Origin: Dolomitihabitans soli
GTDB taxonomy: Bacteria > Actinomycetota > Actinomycetes > Streptosporangiales > Streptosporangiaceae
Length of the DNA stretch: 64,000 nucleotides
Reading direction: 5' to 3'
NCBI RefSeq assembly: GCF_022213955.1
Contig: NZ_JAKNTW010000007.1
Coordinates: 310,001 to 374,000 of the forward strand
Shown piece after piece: positions 27,671 to 37,733 of the stretch; positions within the stretch are counted from its first letter, which is position 1; every line of letters begins with the position of its first letter. The notes under the pieces were generated by a model. That model saw only the letters and a program-made list of their open reading frames with translations, was not told the origin of the DNA and ran no database searches. Position numbers and translations under genes: made by a program.

Positions 27671-28069
27671 TCATGCCAGTTCATAATCGATAGCATAGGA
27701 GTGCGACCCATCGGGGCCGATGGCGATCTGTCCCTCGCCGGCGATTCCGGCGAGCTCACCCGTCCCGGACCCGGGAACGATCCGCCAGCTCAGCTTCGGC
27801 TCCCCCGCCACCGAGGTGGCCACGTGCATCAGGACGAAGGTGCCCTGCCGCCCGTCGGCCCGACCCGAGAAACGCTCGAAACCGGAGTAGGCCATCGGCT
27901 CGTCGCCGTGGGACACGACCGTGATGATGTCGGTCCGGCTCGTCCCCTCAAGGCCGCCATGGAAGCTCTTCGTCACGCGTACCTTCGCCAGCTTCGCACC
28001 CTCGCGCTCGTCGTAGGGCGGCTCGTCGTCCCAGCCGTCGATGTCGAAGGTGCCGTTCACTCGGATCAT
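27671..28069 (-). CDS. DUF3224 domain protein
   Basis: A 132-aa protein, MIRVNGTFDIDGWDDEPPYD, with KLAKVRVTKSFHGGLEGTSR, matching the small beta-barrel DUF3224 (allene-oxide-cyclase-like barrel fold). The rest, YSGFERFSGRADGRQGTFVL and KLSWRIVPGSGTGELAGIAG, fits throughout, and the length is normal. ATG 28069 with AGGGAG six bases upstream is chosen over the earlier in-frame start, which adds residues lacking homology. No function is known. It diverges from the cellulase gene. Confidence 0.88.
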   Translation of the reverse strand: MIRVNGTFDIDGWDDEPPYDEREGAKLAKVRVTKSFHGGLEGTSRTDIITVVSHGDEPMAYSGFERFSGRADGRQGTFVLMHVATSVAGEPKLSWRIVPGSGTGELAGIAGEGQIAIGPDGSHSYAIDYELA

Positions 28070-28150
28070 CACATACTCCCTGCTCGTTGCCTTGACGACG
28101 GCCATCCTGCCCGCCATGCCTGACAGCCCGCGTCAGGTATGACCGGCTGA

Positions 28151-29650
<1,500 letters not shown>

Positions 29651-29670
29651 GGCGACGGCGGGAGTTGAAA

Positions 29671-29702
29671 CGGCGGGACGCCCGGAATCGGGCGTCCCGC
29701 CG
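29671..29702. terminator. bidirectional terminator
   Basis: CGGCGGGACGCCCG and CGGGCGTCCCGCCG, a perfect 14-bp stem with a GAAT loop, lie between the convergent cellulase and secreted-protein genes. Confidence 0.85.
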
Positions 29703-29710
29703 GAGCGACG

Positions 29711-30199
29711 TCAGCGCCAGTGGTGATGATCGCGGATGACCCTCACGTAGTCGCTGGCCTCGGCCGAGGCCAGGCCGCGAGCACCGTCGAACACGGCCCG
29801 CCAGGTTCCCGACCGGTAGGCGGAAACCCTGGTGTAGAAGGACCCGTCGCGCCCGGTCCGCACCGATTCGACGTGCCGCCAGCCGTACTGGCCGCTCGGC
29901 TGGAAGAAGATGTCGATCTCCTTCCAGCCGAGGACGTGCCGCCGCTCCCGGTCGTCGCACGAGTCGGCGTGGTGCACCGAGACGAACCCGTCGATGTAGT
30001 CCTCACTGCACTCGACGTCGAGCTTGCCCGAGAGGCTCAGCTTGTGACCCTTGCGGATCGGCTCCGGGCCCGCGTCGAAACGCAACTGGGTGTCGCCGCG
30101 GTCGTAATCGGGACTCGCCATCGCGGGCGCGGCGGTGACCAGTCCCATACCGGCCACGGCCGCCGCCGTCAGCAGAGCGGTCGCGGTGCGTCGCAACAT
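29711..30199 (-). CDS. secreted beta-sandwich protein, function unknown
   Basis: A 162-aa exported protein (signal MLRRTATALLTAAAVAGMGL, cleaved after AMA). The mature part is one predicted beta-rich domain: RKGHKLSLSGKLDVE, two cysteines (ECSEDY, DSCDDR), GWKEIDIFFQPSGQYGWRHV, TGRDGSFYTRV and SGTWRAVFDGARG. The same order of strands occurs in the C-terminal domain of the next gene upstream, so the two are paralogues. ATG 30199 is preferred over the far upstream in-frame start because the signal peptide begins there and GGAAGG lies 10 bases before it. No enzyme motif is seen. Confidence 0.75.
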   Translation of the reverse strand: MLRRTATALLTAAAVAGMGLVTAAPAMASPDYDRGDTQLRFDAGPEPIRKGHKLSLSGKLDVECSEDYIDGFVSVHHADSCDDRERRHVLGWKEIDIFFQPSGQYGWRHVESVRTGRDGSFYTRVSAYRSGTWRAVFDGARGLASAEASDYVRVIRDHHHWR

Positions 30200-30402
30200 T
30201 TCAGATTGTCCTTCCCCGTAGGAGGCGCGCTCCAGACATGGCGCGCCTATTCGCATAGACGAGGAAAAGGCGTGAAATGTTGAGTCATTGATCGTCACGT
30301 TTGGATCACGATGAATTCCGGTGGCGCGATCGGGTTCCGATCATCGAGCGCGGCCCCGGTGCCGAACCGGGCCGGCGAGAGGTGACCCCGCGGCGGATCG
30401 TG

Positions 30403-31503
30403 CTAGCGGGTCATGCTGCTGACCGGGCCCAACTCGGGGGCGTGGTGGGTGGTACCGGCGAACCGCGCACGCCAGTCACCGGCGGGCATGCCCTTGATTT
30501 TCCGCGTGAACTGCCCGTACTTGTCGGTGGTCGTGGTGGCCATCCGGGTCCACTGGACCCCGTCGGACCCCCGGTGCAGGATCTCCACCTCTTTCCCGGG
30601 GAAGGGCGCGAAGTCGATGACCCCCTTCGGGTCGACGCGGTTGAGGATCCCGCGTACCCGCACCGCGTCCCCGCGTCCCACCCGCTCCACACTGAAGCTC
30701 GCGAACCGGGTCTCCCGCTTCAGCCAGAACGAGGCGTACCGCGTCACCCGCGCCCCCGACGCGTCCTTCGCGGTGGCCGTCACCGTCCAGCGGCCGGCCG
30801 GGTAGCGCCGGTCGAGCGGCTTCTTCGGCAGGAAACGCCACACCTGCCACTCCCCGCCCGGCTCCGCGGGCCGTACGAAGGGCGTGGGGATCGCGCGTGC
30901 GTGCTGCACCTGCGCGGGCGGCTGCCCCGCCGGGGCCGCGGGCGCGATGACCATCGACGGCCCCATGGGTCCGACGGGGAGAGCCGAGGGGGCGGGCGCC
31001 ACGGGGCCGGGCGCCTGAAACGCCGGCGCATCGGGGCCTGGCGCCTGCGGACCAGGCACCACCGGGCCGGGTGCCTGAGGACCAGGTGCCTCAGGACCAG
31101 GTGCCTCAGGACCGGGTGCCTCAGGACCAGGTGCCACCGGGCCGGGTGCCTCAGGACCGGGAGCCTGGAGGGCGGGGCGCTCGGGTGCGGGCGCCGCCGG
31201 TATGGCCTCCGGCAGTTGGGCGGGCGGCATGGGCCCGGGGGAGGGCGCCTGCGGGCGGGGACCCGGCGCGGAGGGCGGGCCGGGCTCGACCTTGACGGAC
31301 ACGCCCTCGCGTCCCAACACTCCCCTTGCCTCCACGTCGATCACCAGCCGTACCTCCCCGTCCGGCCGTACCACTGGAGCCGCCGGCCGTACGGTGATGG
31401 ACCGGATCTCCAGGTTCGACGCCGCGGCGGGCAGAGCCTGGACCAGGATCGGCGCGGCGAGCACGCCGGCCGCCACCGAGGTGAGAAGAAATCCGTGAGT
31501 CAT
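30403..31503 (-). CDS. secreted protein with collagen-like PGPxAPG repeats and beta-sandwich domain
   Basis: A 366-aa exported protein: signal-like N-terminus (MTHGFLLTSVAAGVLAAPIL), a short beta domain (LEIRSITVRPAAPVVRPDGE), a Pro/Gly/Ala-rich stalk at about residues 75-195 with tandem APGPE/PGPVAPGPEAPGP units, then a C-terminal domain (WTVTATAKDASGARVTRYAS, FSVERVGRGDAVRVRGILNR, TTTTDKYGQFTRKI, AGDWRARFAGTTHHA) that parallels the neighbouring secreted protein. No Shine-Dalgarno stands before ATG 31503, and a GTG 24 bases upstream is also possible. It may be a wall-associated stalk protein. Function unknown. Confidence 0.7.
   Translation of the reverse strand: MTHGFLLTSVAAGVLAAPILVQALPAAASNLEIRSITVRPAAPVVRPDGEVRLVIDVEARGVLGREGVSVKVEPGPPSAPGPRPQAPSPGPMPPAQLPEAIPAAPAPERPALQAPGPEAPGPVAPGPEAPGPEAPGPEAPGPQAPGPVVPGPQAPGPDAPAFQAPGPVAPAPSALPVGPMGPSMVIAPAAPAGQPPAQVQHARAIPTPFVRPAEPGGEWQVWRFLPKKPLDRRYPAGRWTVTATAKDASGARVTRYASFWLKRETRFASFSVERVGRGDAVRVRGILNRVDPKGVIDFAPFPGKEVEILHRGSDGVQWTRMATTTTDKYGQFTRKIKGMPAGDWRARFAGTTHHAPELGPVSSMTR
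31034..31168. repeat. 15-bp coding repeats of the collagen-like stalk
   Basis: Near-identical 15-bp units such as GGACCAGGTGCCTCA recur about nine times and encode the PGPEA-type pentads. DNA identity among copies suggests recent expansion by slippage. Confidence 0.8.
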
Positions 31504-31614
31504 GGTCAGGAGGGTAGGAATCACCAGGCAATGCCTACGCCCCCGACACACGCCCGACAAGGCAAAACCCGCCCCGCCGGGCCCCGCTCAGGGTCGCCGA
31601 CATCATGCAGCGGG

Positions 31615-32021
31615 TCACCAGCTGACGGGCAGTTCGTGGACGCCGTAGGTACCCATGTCGTGCCGGAACCTCACCTGCTCGATCGGCACCGCCAGCCGCA
31701 GCTCGGGGAGCCGGCGCAGCAGAGTGGGCAGCGCGATCTCCAGTTCCGCGCGCGCCAGAGCCTGGCCGAGACACTGGTGGACGCCGTAACCGAAGGCCAG
31801 ATGCCCGCGCGCGTTGCGATCGAGGTCGAGGATGTCCGGATCGCTGATGAAAGCCGCGTCCCGGTTGCCCGCGGGCAGACTCATGATCAGGCCTTCGCCG
31901 GCGCGGACGAACTGCCCGCCGATGGTGACGTCCTCGACGGCGACACGCACGGCCAGGCTCTGCACGATCGTGAGATAGCGCAGCAGTTCCTCGACCGCGT
32001 TCGCGATCACGGCCGGGTCGT
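31615..32021 (-). pseudogene. cytochrome P450, C-terminal fragment
   Basis: The last 135 or so residues of a bacterial P450 are intact: the helix-K motif EELLRY (ExxR), the meander, and the heme-binding loop FGYGVHQCLGQALAR with the cysteine ligand, ending GTYGVHELPVSW. P450 similarity stops near 32021. The roughly 270 residues that should precede it are missing, because an araC gene occupies that DNA on the opposite strand. With no heme pocket roof or oxygen-binding helix I, it cannot be a working enzyme. It looks like the scar of a deletion or insertion. Confidence 0.85.
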
Positions 32022-32039
32022 CGCTATGCGCCGGCCGAG

Positions 32040-32102
32040 ATGGCCACAATCCGCGATGAGGCCAGACCGTATCGCCTCGAGGACATACCCTGGGATGCAT
32101 GA
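32040..32102 (+). CDS. possible 20-codon leader peptide before araC
   Basis: A short frame, MATIRDEARPYRLEDIPWDA, ends in a TGA that overlaps the araC ATG (ATGA). Its composition is protein-like, but no good Shine-Dalgarno precedes it. It could be a translationally coupled leader or the leftover start of a lost gene. Weak evidence. Confidence 0.25.
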   Translation: MATIRDEARPYRLEDIPWDA

Positions 32103-32875
32103 TCGAGGCCGTCGACACCACCGTCCCCACCGCGGTAGGGGTGATCGTCGTCGGGCACTTCCCGCTGGCATCCGGGCAGTGGATCTCCCCGCACAGCCAC
32201 ACGCACCACCAGTTGGCCTGGACGCGGAGCGGGGTGCTCAGCGTCGCCGTCGCGGACTCGTACTGGGTCCTGCCGCCCACGCGGGCCCTGTGGTTGCCGG
32301 CCGGAGTCGTCCACCGGACCGGCGCGACCCGCGACGCGGTGCTGTGCAGCCTCTACCTCAATCCAGAGCGGTGCGCCCTGGACTGGGCGGAGCCCACCGC
32401 GGTCGGCGTCGACGGACTGCTGGCCCAGCTGATCGCCTACCTCGCCCGTGAGGACCTCGCCGATGACGCGCGGCTGCGGGCCGAGGCGGTGGTGCTGGAC
32501 CTGTTGCACCCCTTGCCGGCCCTGCCCATCGATGTTCCGCTCCCTGTGGACGAACGCGTACGCGCGGTGGCCGACGCCCTGCTCGCGGACCCCGCGGACT
32601 CCCGCAGTCTTGACGCCCACGCACGCTCCATCGGAGTGAGCCGACGCACCCTGACCCGGCTGTTCGTCCACGACACGGGGTTGAGCTTCGACCGCTGGCG
32701 CACCCACATGCGGTTGCGGGCCGCCCTGCCCCTCCTCGCCGAAGGCCGGCCGGTGTCGCAGGCCGCGCACGCCGTGGGATACGCGACACCGAGCGCTTTC
32801 CTCGCGGCGTTCCGCCGAACCGTCGGCACCTCACCCGGGCGCTACCTCAACGGCGGGGCCGTTCTCGACGTTTGA
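32099..32875 (+). CDS. AraC-family transcriptional regulator
   Basis: A 258-aa regulator with an N-terminal cupin sensor (ISPHSHTHHQLAWTRSGVLS, VLPPTRALWLPAGVVHRTGA) and a C-terminal double helix-turn-helix (LDAHARSIGVSRRTLTRLFV, GRPVSQAAHAVGYATPSAFL, and the AraC signature ending in FRRTVGTSPGRYL). Cupin-type AraC proteins of this group commonly control a neighbouring efflux or MFS gene, but here the neighbours are a truncated P450 and an acyl-CoA synthetase. Its start codon overlaps the stop of a tiny upstream frame. The binding site before the ATG is weak, so a different start is possible. Confidence 0.88.
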   Translation: MIEAVDTTVPTAVGVIVVGHFPLASGQWISPHSHTHHQLAWTRSGVLSVAVADSYWVLPPTRALWLPAGVVHRTGATRDAVLCSLYLNPERCALDWAEPTAVGVDGLLAQLIAYLAREDLADDARLRAEAVVLDLLHPLPALPIDVPLPVDERVRAVADALLADPADSRSLDAHARSIGVSRRTLTRLFVHDTGLSFDRWRTHMRLRAALPLLAEGRPVSQAAHAVGYATPSAFLAAFRRTVGTSPGRYLNGGAVLDV

Positions 32876-33068
32876 TCCGAAGCCGCCCGCGCGAGGCGCA
32901 CGTGGCCACCGAACCGCCCGCCGCCTACAGCGCCGTAACCTGCCACGCGCCGCCGCACCCGCCGAGCTCGGTCCCAACCACCCGCGACGTTTGATCGTCG
33001 TCGGGATCGAGCTCGACGAAATCCGACCAGAATCCCCCCGAGACTGCAGCGAGGGAGAGTCGCGACCC

Positions 33069-34910
33069 TCAGGCCCGGTACATGGAGTCGATGACGTCGG
33101 CGTACTTCGCGTGGATGATCCGGCGCTTGAGCTTGAGGCTGGGGGTGAGCTCCGTGGTCTCGGCGGTCCACTCCGCCGGGAGCAGCCGCCAGCGTTTGAT
33201 CTGCTGCACCCTGGCGAGCTTGTCGTTGGCGAGACCGACCGCCGCCTCGATCTCCTTGAGCACCTCGGGGTGCTCGGCCAACTCGGCGAGGGTGGTGTAG
33301 CCGATCCCCCGCGCCTCGGCCCAGCCGGGCGCGACCTCGCCGTCGAGGGTGAGGATCGCCACGGCGTAGGGTCTCCTGTCCCCGTAGGCGAGGGCCTGGC
33401 CGACGAGCGGGTGCTCCTTGAGGTGGTTCTCCAGGTTGGCGGGTGAGATGTTCTCGCCGCCCGCGGTGATGATGAGCTCCTTCTTGCGGTCGACGACGCT
33501 GACGAATCCGTCCTCGTCGATGGCGCCCACGTCGCCCGTGTGCAGCCAGCCGTCGTCGTCGAGGAGTTCGGCGGCGGCCTCGGGGCGGTTGAGGTAGCCG
33601 CGGGTGTTGAGGGGGCTGCGGGTGAGGATCTCGCCGTCGTCGGCGACCCGGACCTCGACGCCCGGCTCGGCGGGGCCGACGGTGCCGAGCTTGAACTTCG
33701 CGGGGCTGTTCGCGGTGAACGCCCCGGTCGTCTCGGTCATGCCGTACACGTCGATGACCTTGAGGCCGAGGCCCGCGAAGAAGCGCTGGACCTCCAGCGG
33801 CATGGGTGCGGCGGCGGTGGCCAGCCATTCCGCGTTGTCGAAGCCGATCATCGAGCGGATGATCGACAGCAGGGCCGCGTCGGCCTGGTCGTAGGCGGCC
33901 TTGACCTCGGGAGACACGGTCCGGCCGTACTGTAACCCCTCGATGTAGGCGAGTCCGGCGGCCATGGCGGCGCGGACGTTCTGCTGCTGCTCCTCCGGCT
34001 GGGTGGCCAGCAACGCCTGCAGGCGGGCCATCATCTTCTCCCACACCCGGGGGACGCCGAAGAAGAGCACCGGCTTGACCTGGCCCAGCGTGGCGCCGAG
34101 CTGGGTGAGATCGGTGCAGAAGTGGACGTGGGACACCTTGAACACCGGCAGGTAGAGGCTGAGCACCCGCTCGGCGATGTGGGCGTAGGTGAGGTAGGAG
34201 ATCTGGGTGCCCCGGATCGGCAGCGTGATCATCCGGTCGGTGGCGGCCACCTCGTAGAGCACGTTGGCGTGGGTGAGCGGCACGCCCTTGGGGTTGCCGG
34301 TGGTGCCCGAGGTGTAGAGCACGGTCAGCACGTCGCCGGGGGTGACGGCCTGCCAGCGGGCGTCGATCGCGGCGGGATCGGCGGCGAGCGTGTCGCTGCC
34401 GAGGGTGAGGAAGTCGTCCCAGCTCATGAAGCGGTCGCCGGTGGGCGTCCCGTCGAGCATGATGACCTTCGTCAGGCCCGGCAGCTCGTCGAGCACGGAC
34501 TCCCAGCGCGCCAGGTCGGCCGGCCCGCCGAGGACCGCGACCTTCGCGCCCACGTCGTTCGCGACGAAGGCGACCTGGCCGGGCGCGAAGGTGGAGTACA
34601 CCGAGCACGGGGTGGCGCCCGCGTGCACCGCGCCGAGGTCGGCCAGCACGTGCTCGCTGCGGTTGACCATCATCAGGGCCACCGCGTCGCCGGGACGCAC
34701 GCCGAGTGCGGCGAACCCGGCGGCGATCTCCAGGATGCGCCGTCTGGCCTGGGAGTAGGTGAGCGTGGACCAGCCGTCGCCGGCCGGGTCGGAGTAGGCG
34801 GGGGCGTCGGGATGCTCCTCGGCGGTCTCCCGCAACTGATCGCAGACGGTACGGCCGGCGATCTCGGTCTCGATCGCCGCTCGTTCACGCAGGATCGGGG
34901 AGTCAGCCAT
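33069..34910 (-). CDS. long-chain fatty-acid-CoA ligase (AMP-binding)
   Basis: A 613-aa adenylate-forming enzyme that activates fatty acids to acyl-CoA. Motif order: VLTVLYTSGTTGNPKGVPLT (ATP/AMP loop), YLTYAHIAERV (typical of the long FadD15-like group), DVYGMTETTGAFTAN, DDDGWLHTGDVGAIDEDGFV and DRKKELIITAGGENISPAN, with the final Lys in PSLKLKRR. ATG 34910 has GGAGG six bases before it; the upstream frame is not homologous. It is divergent from the channel gene. Substrate length cannot be stated. It could supply acyl-CoA starters to the type III PKS, but it is 13 kb away, so this is only a possibility. Confidence 0.92.
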   Translation of the reverse strand: MADSPILRERAAIETEIAGRTVCDQLRETAEEHPDAPAYSDPAGDGWSTLTYSQARRRILEIAAGFAALGVRPGDAVALMMVNRSEHVLADLGAVHAGATPCSVYSTFAPGQVAFVANDVGAKVAVLGGPADLARWESVLDELPGLTKVIMLDGTPTGDRFMSWDDFLTLGSDTLAADPAAIDARWQAVTPGDVLTVLYTSGTTGNPKGVPLTHANVLYEVAATDRMITLPIRGTQISYLTYAHIAERVLSLYLPVFKVSHVHFCTDLTQLGATLGQVKPVLFFGVPRVWEKMMARLQALLATQPEEQQQNVRAAMAAGLAYIEGLQYGRTVSPEVKAAYDQADAALLSIIRSMIGFDNAEWLATAAAPMPLEVQRFFAGLGLKVIDVYGMTETTGAFTANSPAKFKLGTVGPAEPGVEVRVADDGEILTRSPLNTRGYLNRPEAAAELLDDDGWLHTGDVGAIDEDGFVSVVDRKKELIITAGGENISPANLENHLKEHPLVGQALAYGDRRPYAVAILTLDGEVAPGWAEARGIGYTTLAELAEHPEVLKEIEAAVGLANDKLARVQQIKRWRLLPAEWTAETTELTPSLKLKRRIIHAKYADVIDSMYRA

Positions 34911-35001
34911 CACGCGCCTCCAGAAAGTGTTCACTTTTGGAGCATGGGAACACACGGCATCGGCCTCCGACAAGCCCTGGCCGCCATGAAATGATCCCCG
35001 C

Positions 35002-35616
35002 GTGAACGAGGTGCTCGATCTCGCCGGAATCTTCGTCTTCGCCATCTCGGGGGCGCTGCTCGGCGTGCGCAAGAGACTCGACGTGGTCGGCATGGCGGTG
35101 ATCGCCTCGATGACCGCTCTGGGCGGCGGCATCCTGCGCGATCTCATCCTCAACCTCCGCCCGGCGGCCTTCGAGAGCGTCGGCTACGTCCTGGTCCCGC
35201 TCGTCGCCACCGCCATCGTCTTCTTCTGGCACCCGCACGTGGAGCGCCTGATGCCGGCCGTACTCGTCTTCGACGCGGCGGGCCTCGGCCTGTTCTGCGC
35301 GGTCGGCACCGAGAAGGCGCTCATCGTCGGTCTCAGCCCGCTGCACGCCACGCTGCTGGGCGTCACCACGGCGGTCGGCGGCGGGATCCTGCGCGACATC
35401 CTGGCCGGCGAGATCCCCAGTCTCCTGTACGACCGGCAGCTCTACGCCGTGCCCGCCCTCCTCGGCGCGGTGACCATGGCCTCGCTCTACCAGAACGGCC
35501 TGCACGGCTGGCCGACGACGCTCGCCGCCGCCGTGCTGGCCTTCACCCTGCGCATCCTGGCCATGAGGTACGGCCTGCGGGCGCCGCTGGCCCGCGGGGT
35601 CACAGAACCGGAGTGA
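35002..35616 (+). CDS. TRIC/UPF0126-family membrane channel protein
   Basis: A 204-aa membrane protein with seven hydrophobic helices arranged as two repeats, each with the GGGILRDL motif (TALGGGILRDLILNLRP and TAVGGGILRDILAGEIP). This is the signature of the bacterial trimeric intracellular cation channel family, formerly annotated as a glycine transporter. Length is normal. It begins with GTG at 35002. The last 17 bases overlap the 3' end of the convergent MocR gene. Confidence 0.9.
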   Translation: MNEVLDLAGIFVFAISGALLGVRKRLDVVGMAVIASMTALGGGILRDLILNLRPAAFESVGYVLVPLVATAIVFFWHPHVERLMPAVLVFDAAGLGLFCAVGTEKALIVGLSPLHATLLGVTTAVGGGILRDILAGEIPSLLYDRQLYAVPALLGAVTMASLYQNGLHGWPTTLAAAVLAFTLRILAMRYGLRAPLARGVTEPE

Positions 35617-37033
35617 GCGACTCGGCCGGACGCGAACCGTGCCCGCCCCGGGTCCTGGCGGCGACGATCCTGGGCAGCGCGGCGGCGAGCACCTGCGGCG
35701 ACTGGGTGAAGGGCAGGCGCAGGTGGCTCTCCAGGGTGCCGTCCACGCCGAACCACGGACCGGGCGCCAGCCGTACGCCGTGACAGGCCGCGGCGTCGGT
35801 GAGGGCGGTCGCCGACGGCGTGTCGAGCCGGATCCACAGCGAGCCGCCGCCGGCGGGCGTCTCGAAGCTCCACGACGGCAGCTCGGCGCGCAGCGCGGCG
35901 GCCATGGCGTCACGCGAGGCGGAGAGCGTACGGCGGCGCTCGGCCCTGGTCTCCTCGATGTGCTCGAACAGCCTGGCCACCACGAGCTGTTCGAAGACCG
36001 GGGAGGCGATCTCGACCGAGGCGCGCAGCGCGGCCAGCTTCCGGACCAGCGTCGCCGTGGTGCGGATCCAGCCGATGCGCAGCCCGCCCCACCACAGCTT
36101 GGACGCGGAACCGATGGTGATCACGTTGCCGCCGGTGTCGAAGACGGCCGTCGGGGTGACCTGCGGCACGTCCTGCAGCGCGAGCTCGGCCCAGGACTCG
36201 TCGATGACCAGCACCGTGCCGTTCCGCCTGGCCGCGTCCACCAGGGCGGCACGACCGGCGTCGTCCATCAGGCGGCCGGTCGGGTTGTGGAAGTCGGGGA
36301 TGTGGTAGGCCATCGTGGCGGCGGACTGTTTCATCGCCGCCACGATCAGGTCGAGGTTCCAGCCGCCCGCGGTCAGCCCGACCGATGCCAGCCGGGCGCC
36401 GCGCGAGCGCACCGAGTCCAGCGCGTGCGGATAGGTCGGCGACTCCACGACCGCGGCGTCACCCCGCCGGAGCAGCAGGTTCGTCACCAGGTGGATGGCG
36501 TGCTGGGCGCCGGCGGTGACGAGGATCTGCTCGGGGCGGGTGGCCACCCCGCGCGCGGTGTAGCGGGCGGCGACGGCCTCGCGGAGCACCTGCAGGCCCA
36601 TCGGGTGGTAGCCGATGCCCAGGGCGTACCGGGGGTGGTCCTCGGCGGCCAGCGCCATCGCGCGCGGCAGCTGCGCGGTGGCGGCCGGGGCCGCGCTGTG
36701 CATCGGCAGCATGCCCTCGTCCTCGGCGGCCAGCCAGGGATTCTCCGCGCCGAGCGTCGCCGGGTCGGGCAGCGCGGTCCAGCTTCCCGCGCCCTGCCTG
36801 CTGTCCAGGTAGCCCTGCTCCCTGAGCCGGTCGTACGCGGCGGTGACCGTGGTGCGGCTGATCCCGAGCGCGGCGGCGAGGTGCCGTTCGGCCGGCAGCC
36901 GGACCCGTACGGCGAGCCGTCCGTCGAGGACGAGCGTGCGGACGCCCTGCGCCAGCGCCCGGTAGTAGGGCCGGTCGGCCGGGTCGAGCCGTACCAGCCC
37001 GGCCAGTTGCCTCGCGCTCACGTGTCGTTCCAT
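35600..37033 (-). CDS. MocR-family regulator (GntR HTH plus aminotransferase domain), YczR type
   Basis: A 477-aa regulator. The N-terminal winged helix (LPAERHLAAALGISRTTVTA, AYDRLREQGYL) is GntR-like. The rest is a fold-type I aminotransferase domain with the PLP lysine in TIGSASKLWWGGLRIGW and the substrate Arg region near the end. The MocR subgroup named YczR is typically divergent from a yczE membrane gene, which is exactly the arrangement here across 64 bp. The ATG at 37033 directly abuts an inverted repeat that may be its operator. It ends inside the channel gene's last 17 bases. Confidence 0.9.
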   Translation of the reverse strand: MERHVSARQLAGLVRLDPADRPYYRALAQGVRTLVLDGRLAVRVRLPAERHLAAALGISRTTVTAAYDRLREQGYLDSRQGAGSWTALPDPATLGAENPWLAAEDEGMLPMHSAAPAATAQLPRAMALAAEDHPRYALGIGYHPMGLQVLREAVAARYTARGVATRPEQILVTAGAQHAIHLVTNLLLRRGDAAVVESPTYPHALDSVRSRGARLASVGLTAGGWNLDLIVAAMKQSAATMAYHIPDFHNPTGRLMDDAGRAALVDAARRNGTVLVIDESWAELALQDVPQVTPTAVFDTGGNVITIGSASKLWWGGLRIGWIRTTATLVRKLAALRASVEIASPVFEQLVVARLFEHIEETRAERRRTLSASRDAMAAALRAELPSWSFETPAGGGSLWIRLDTPSATALTDAAACHGVRLAPGPWFGVDGTLESHLRLPFTQSPQVLAAALPRIVAARTRGGHGSRPAESLTPVL

Positions 37034-37059
37034 AAGGCCACTTTTCGTTATTGGCCCTT
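37034..37059. promoter_or_regulatory. candidate MocR/YczR operator
   Basis: AAGGCCA (37034-37040) and TGGCCCTT (37052-37059) form an imperfect inverted repeat (one extra C) about 11 bases apart in the divergent mocR-yczE spacer. Position right next to the mocR ATG fits autoregulation. Confidence 0.5.
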
Positions 37060-37097
37060 TATTAGCAACTCGCCCGTTCCGGAGGATGTACGACATC

Positions 37098-37724
37098 ATG
37101 AGCGAACCGTCCGTCCCCATCTCCGGCTCCCTGCCCTCGCGCCTGGTGCGCCTCTACATCGGCCTCGCCCTCTACGGCGCCGGCATCGGCCTGCAGGTCG
37201 AGGCCGGCCTCGGCGTCGACCCGTGGGACGTCTTCCACCAAGGCCTCTCCGTGCTCACCGGCTGGTCGATCGGCGTCTGGATCATCGTGGTCGGCGCCCT
37301 GGTGATGGTCTTCTGGATCCCGCTGCGGCAACGCCCGGGCCTGGGCACGATCAGCAACGTCGTCCTCGTCGGCCTGTTCGCCGACGCCACCATCTGGCTG
37401 CTGCCCACCGCCGGCCACCTGGCGGCGCGCTGGGCCCTCATGCTGACGGCCGTCGTCATGGTGGCCGCCGCCACCGGCCTCTACATCGGCGCGGACCTCG
37501 GCCCCGGACCCCGCGACGGGCTGATGACGGGGCTGCACCGCCTGGGACTGTCCATCAGGCTCGCCCGCACGCTCATCGAGATCGCCGTGCTGGCGATCGG
37601 GTGGCTGCTCGGCGGCACGGTCGGGATCGGGACCGTCGTCTTCGCGCTCGCCATCGGCCCGCTCACCCAGTTCTTCATGCCGGTCATGCGGCCGAAGGAC
37701 CGGCCGGCCCGCCTTTCGCGCTAG
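37098..37724 (+). CDS. YczE/YitT-type integral membrane protein
   Basis: A 208-aa membrane protein with five to six hydrophobic helices. YIGLALYGAGIGLQVEAGLG followed by VDPWDVFHQGLSVLTGWSIG is the YczE family signature, and GADLGPGPRDGLMTG is its second conserved loop. The ATG at 37098 is preferred because the one at 37086 directly abuts its GGAGG and cannot use it. It diverges from a MocR regulator, the pairing known for yczR-yczE. Transport or other role is unknown. The next gene follows after 9 bp. Confidence 0.85.
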   Translation: MSEPSVPISGSLPSRLVRLYIGLALYGAGIGLQVEAGLGVDPWDVFHQGLSVLTGWSIGVWIIVVGALVMVFWIPLRQRPGLGTISNVVLVGLFADATIWLLPTAGHLAARWALMLTAVVMVAAATGLYIGADLGPGPRDGLMTGLHRLGLSIRLARTLIEIAVLAIGWLLGGTVGIGTVVFALAIGPLTQFFMPVMRPKDRPARLSR

Positions 37725-37733
37725 CGTCGGGGG

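Noticed and set aside
33069-35153. Longer version of the acyl-CoA ligase starting upstream of 34910
   Set aside because: The extra N-terminal residues have no similarity to the family and would overlap the divergent channel gene; the Shine-Dalgarno fits ATG 34910.
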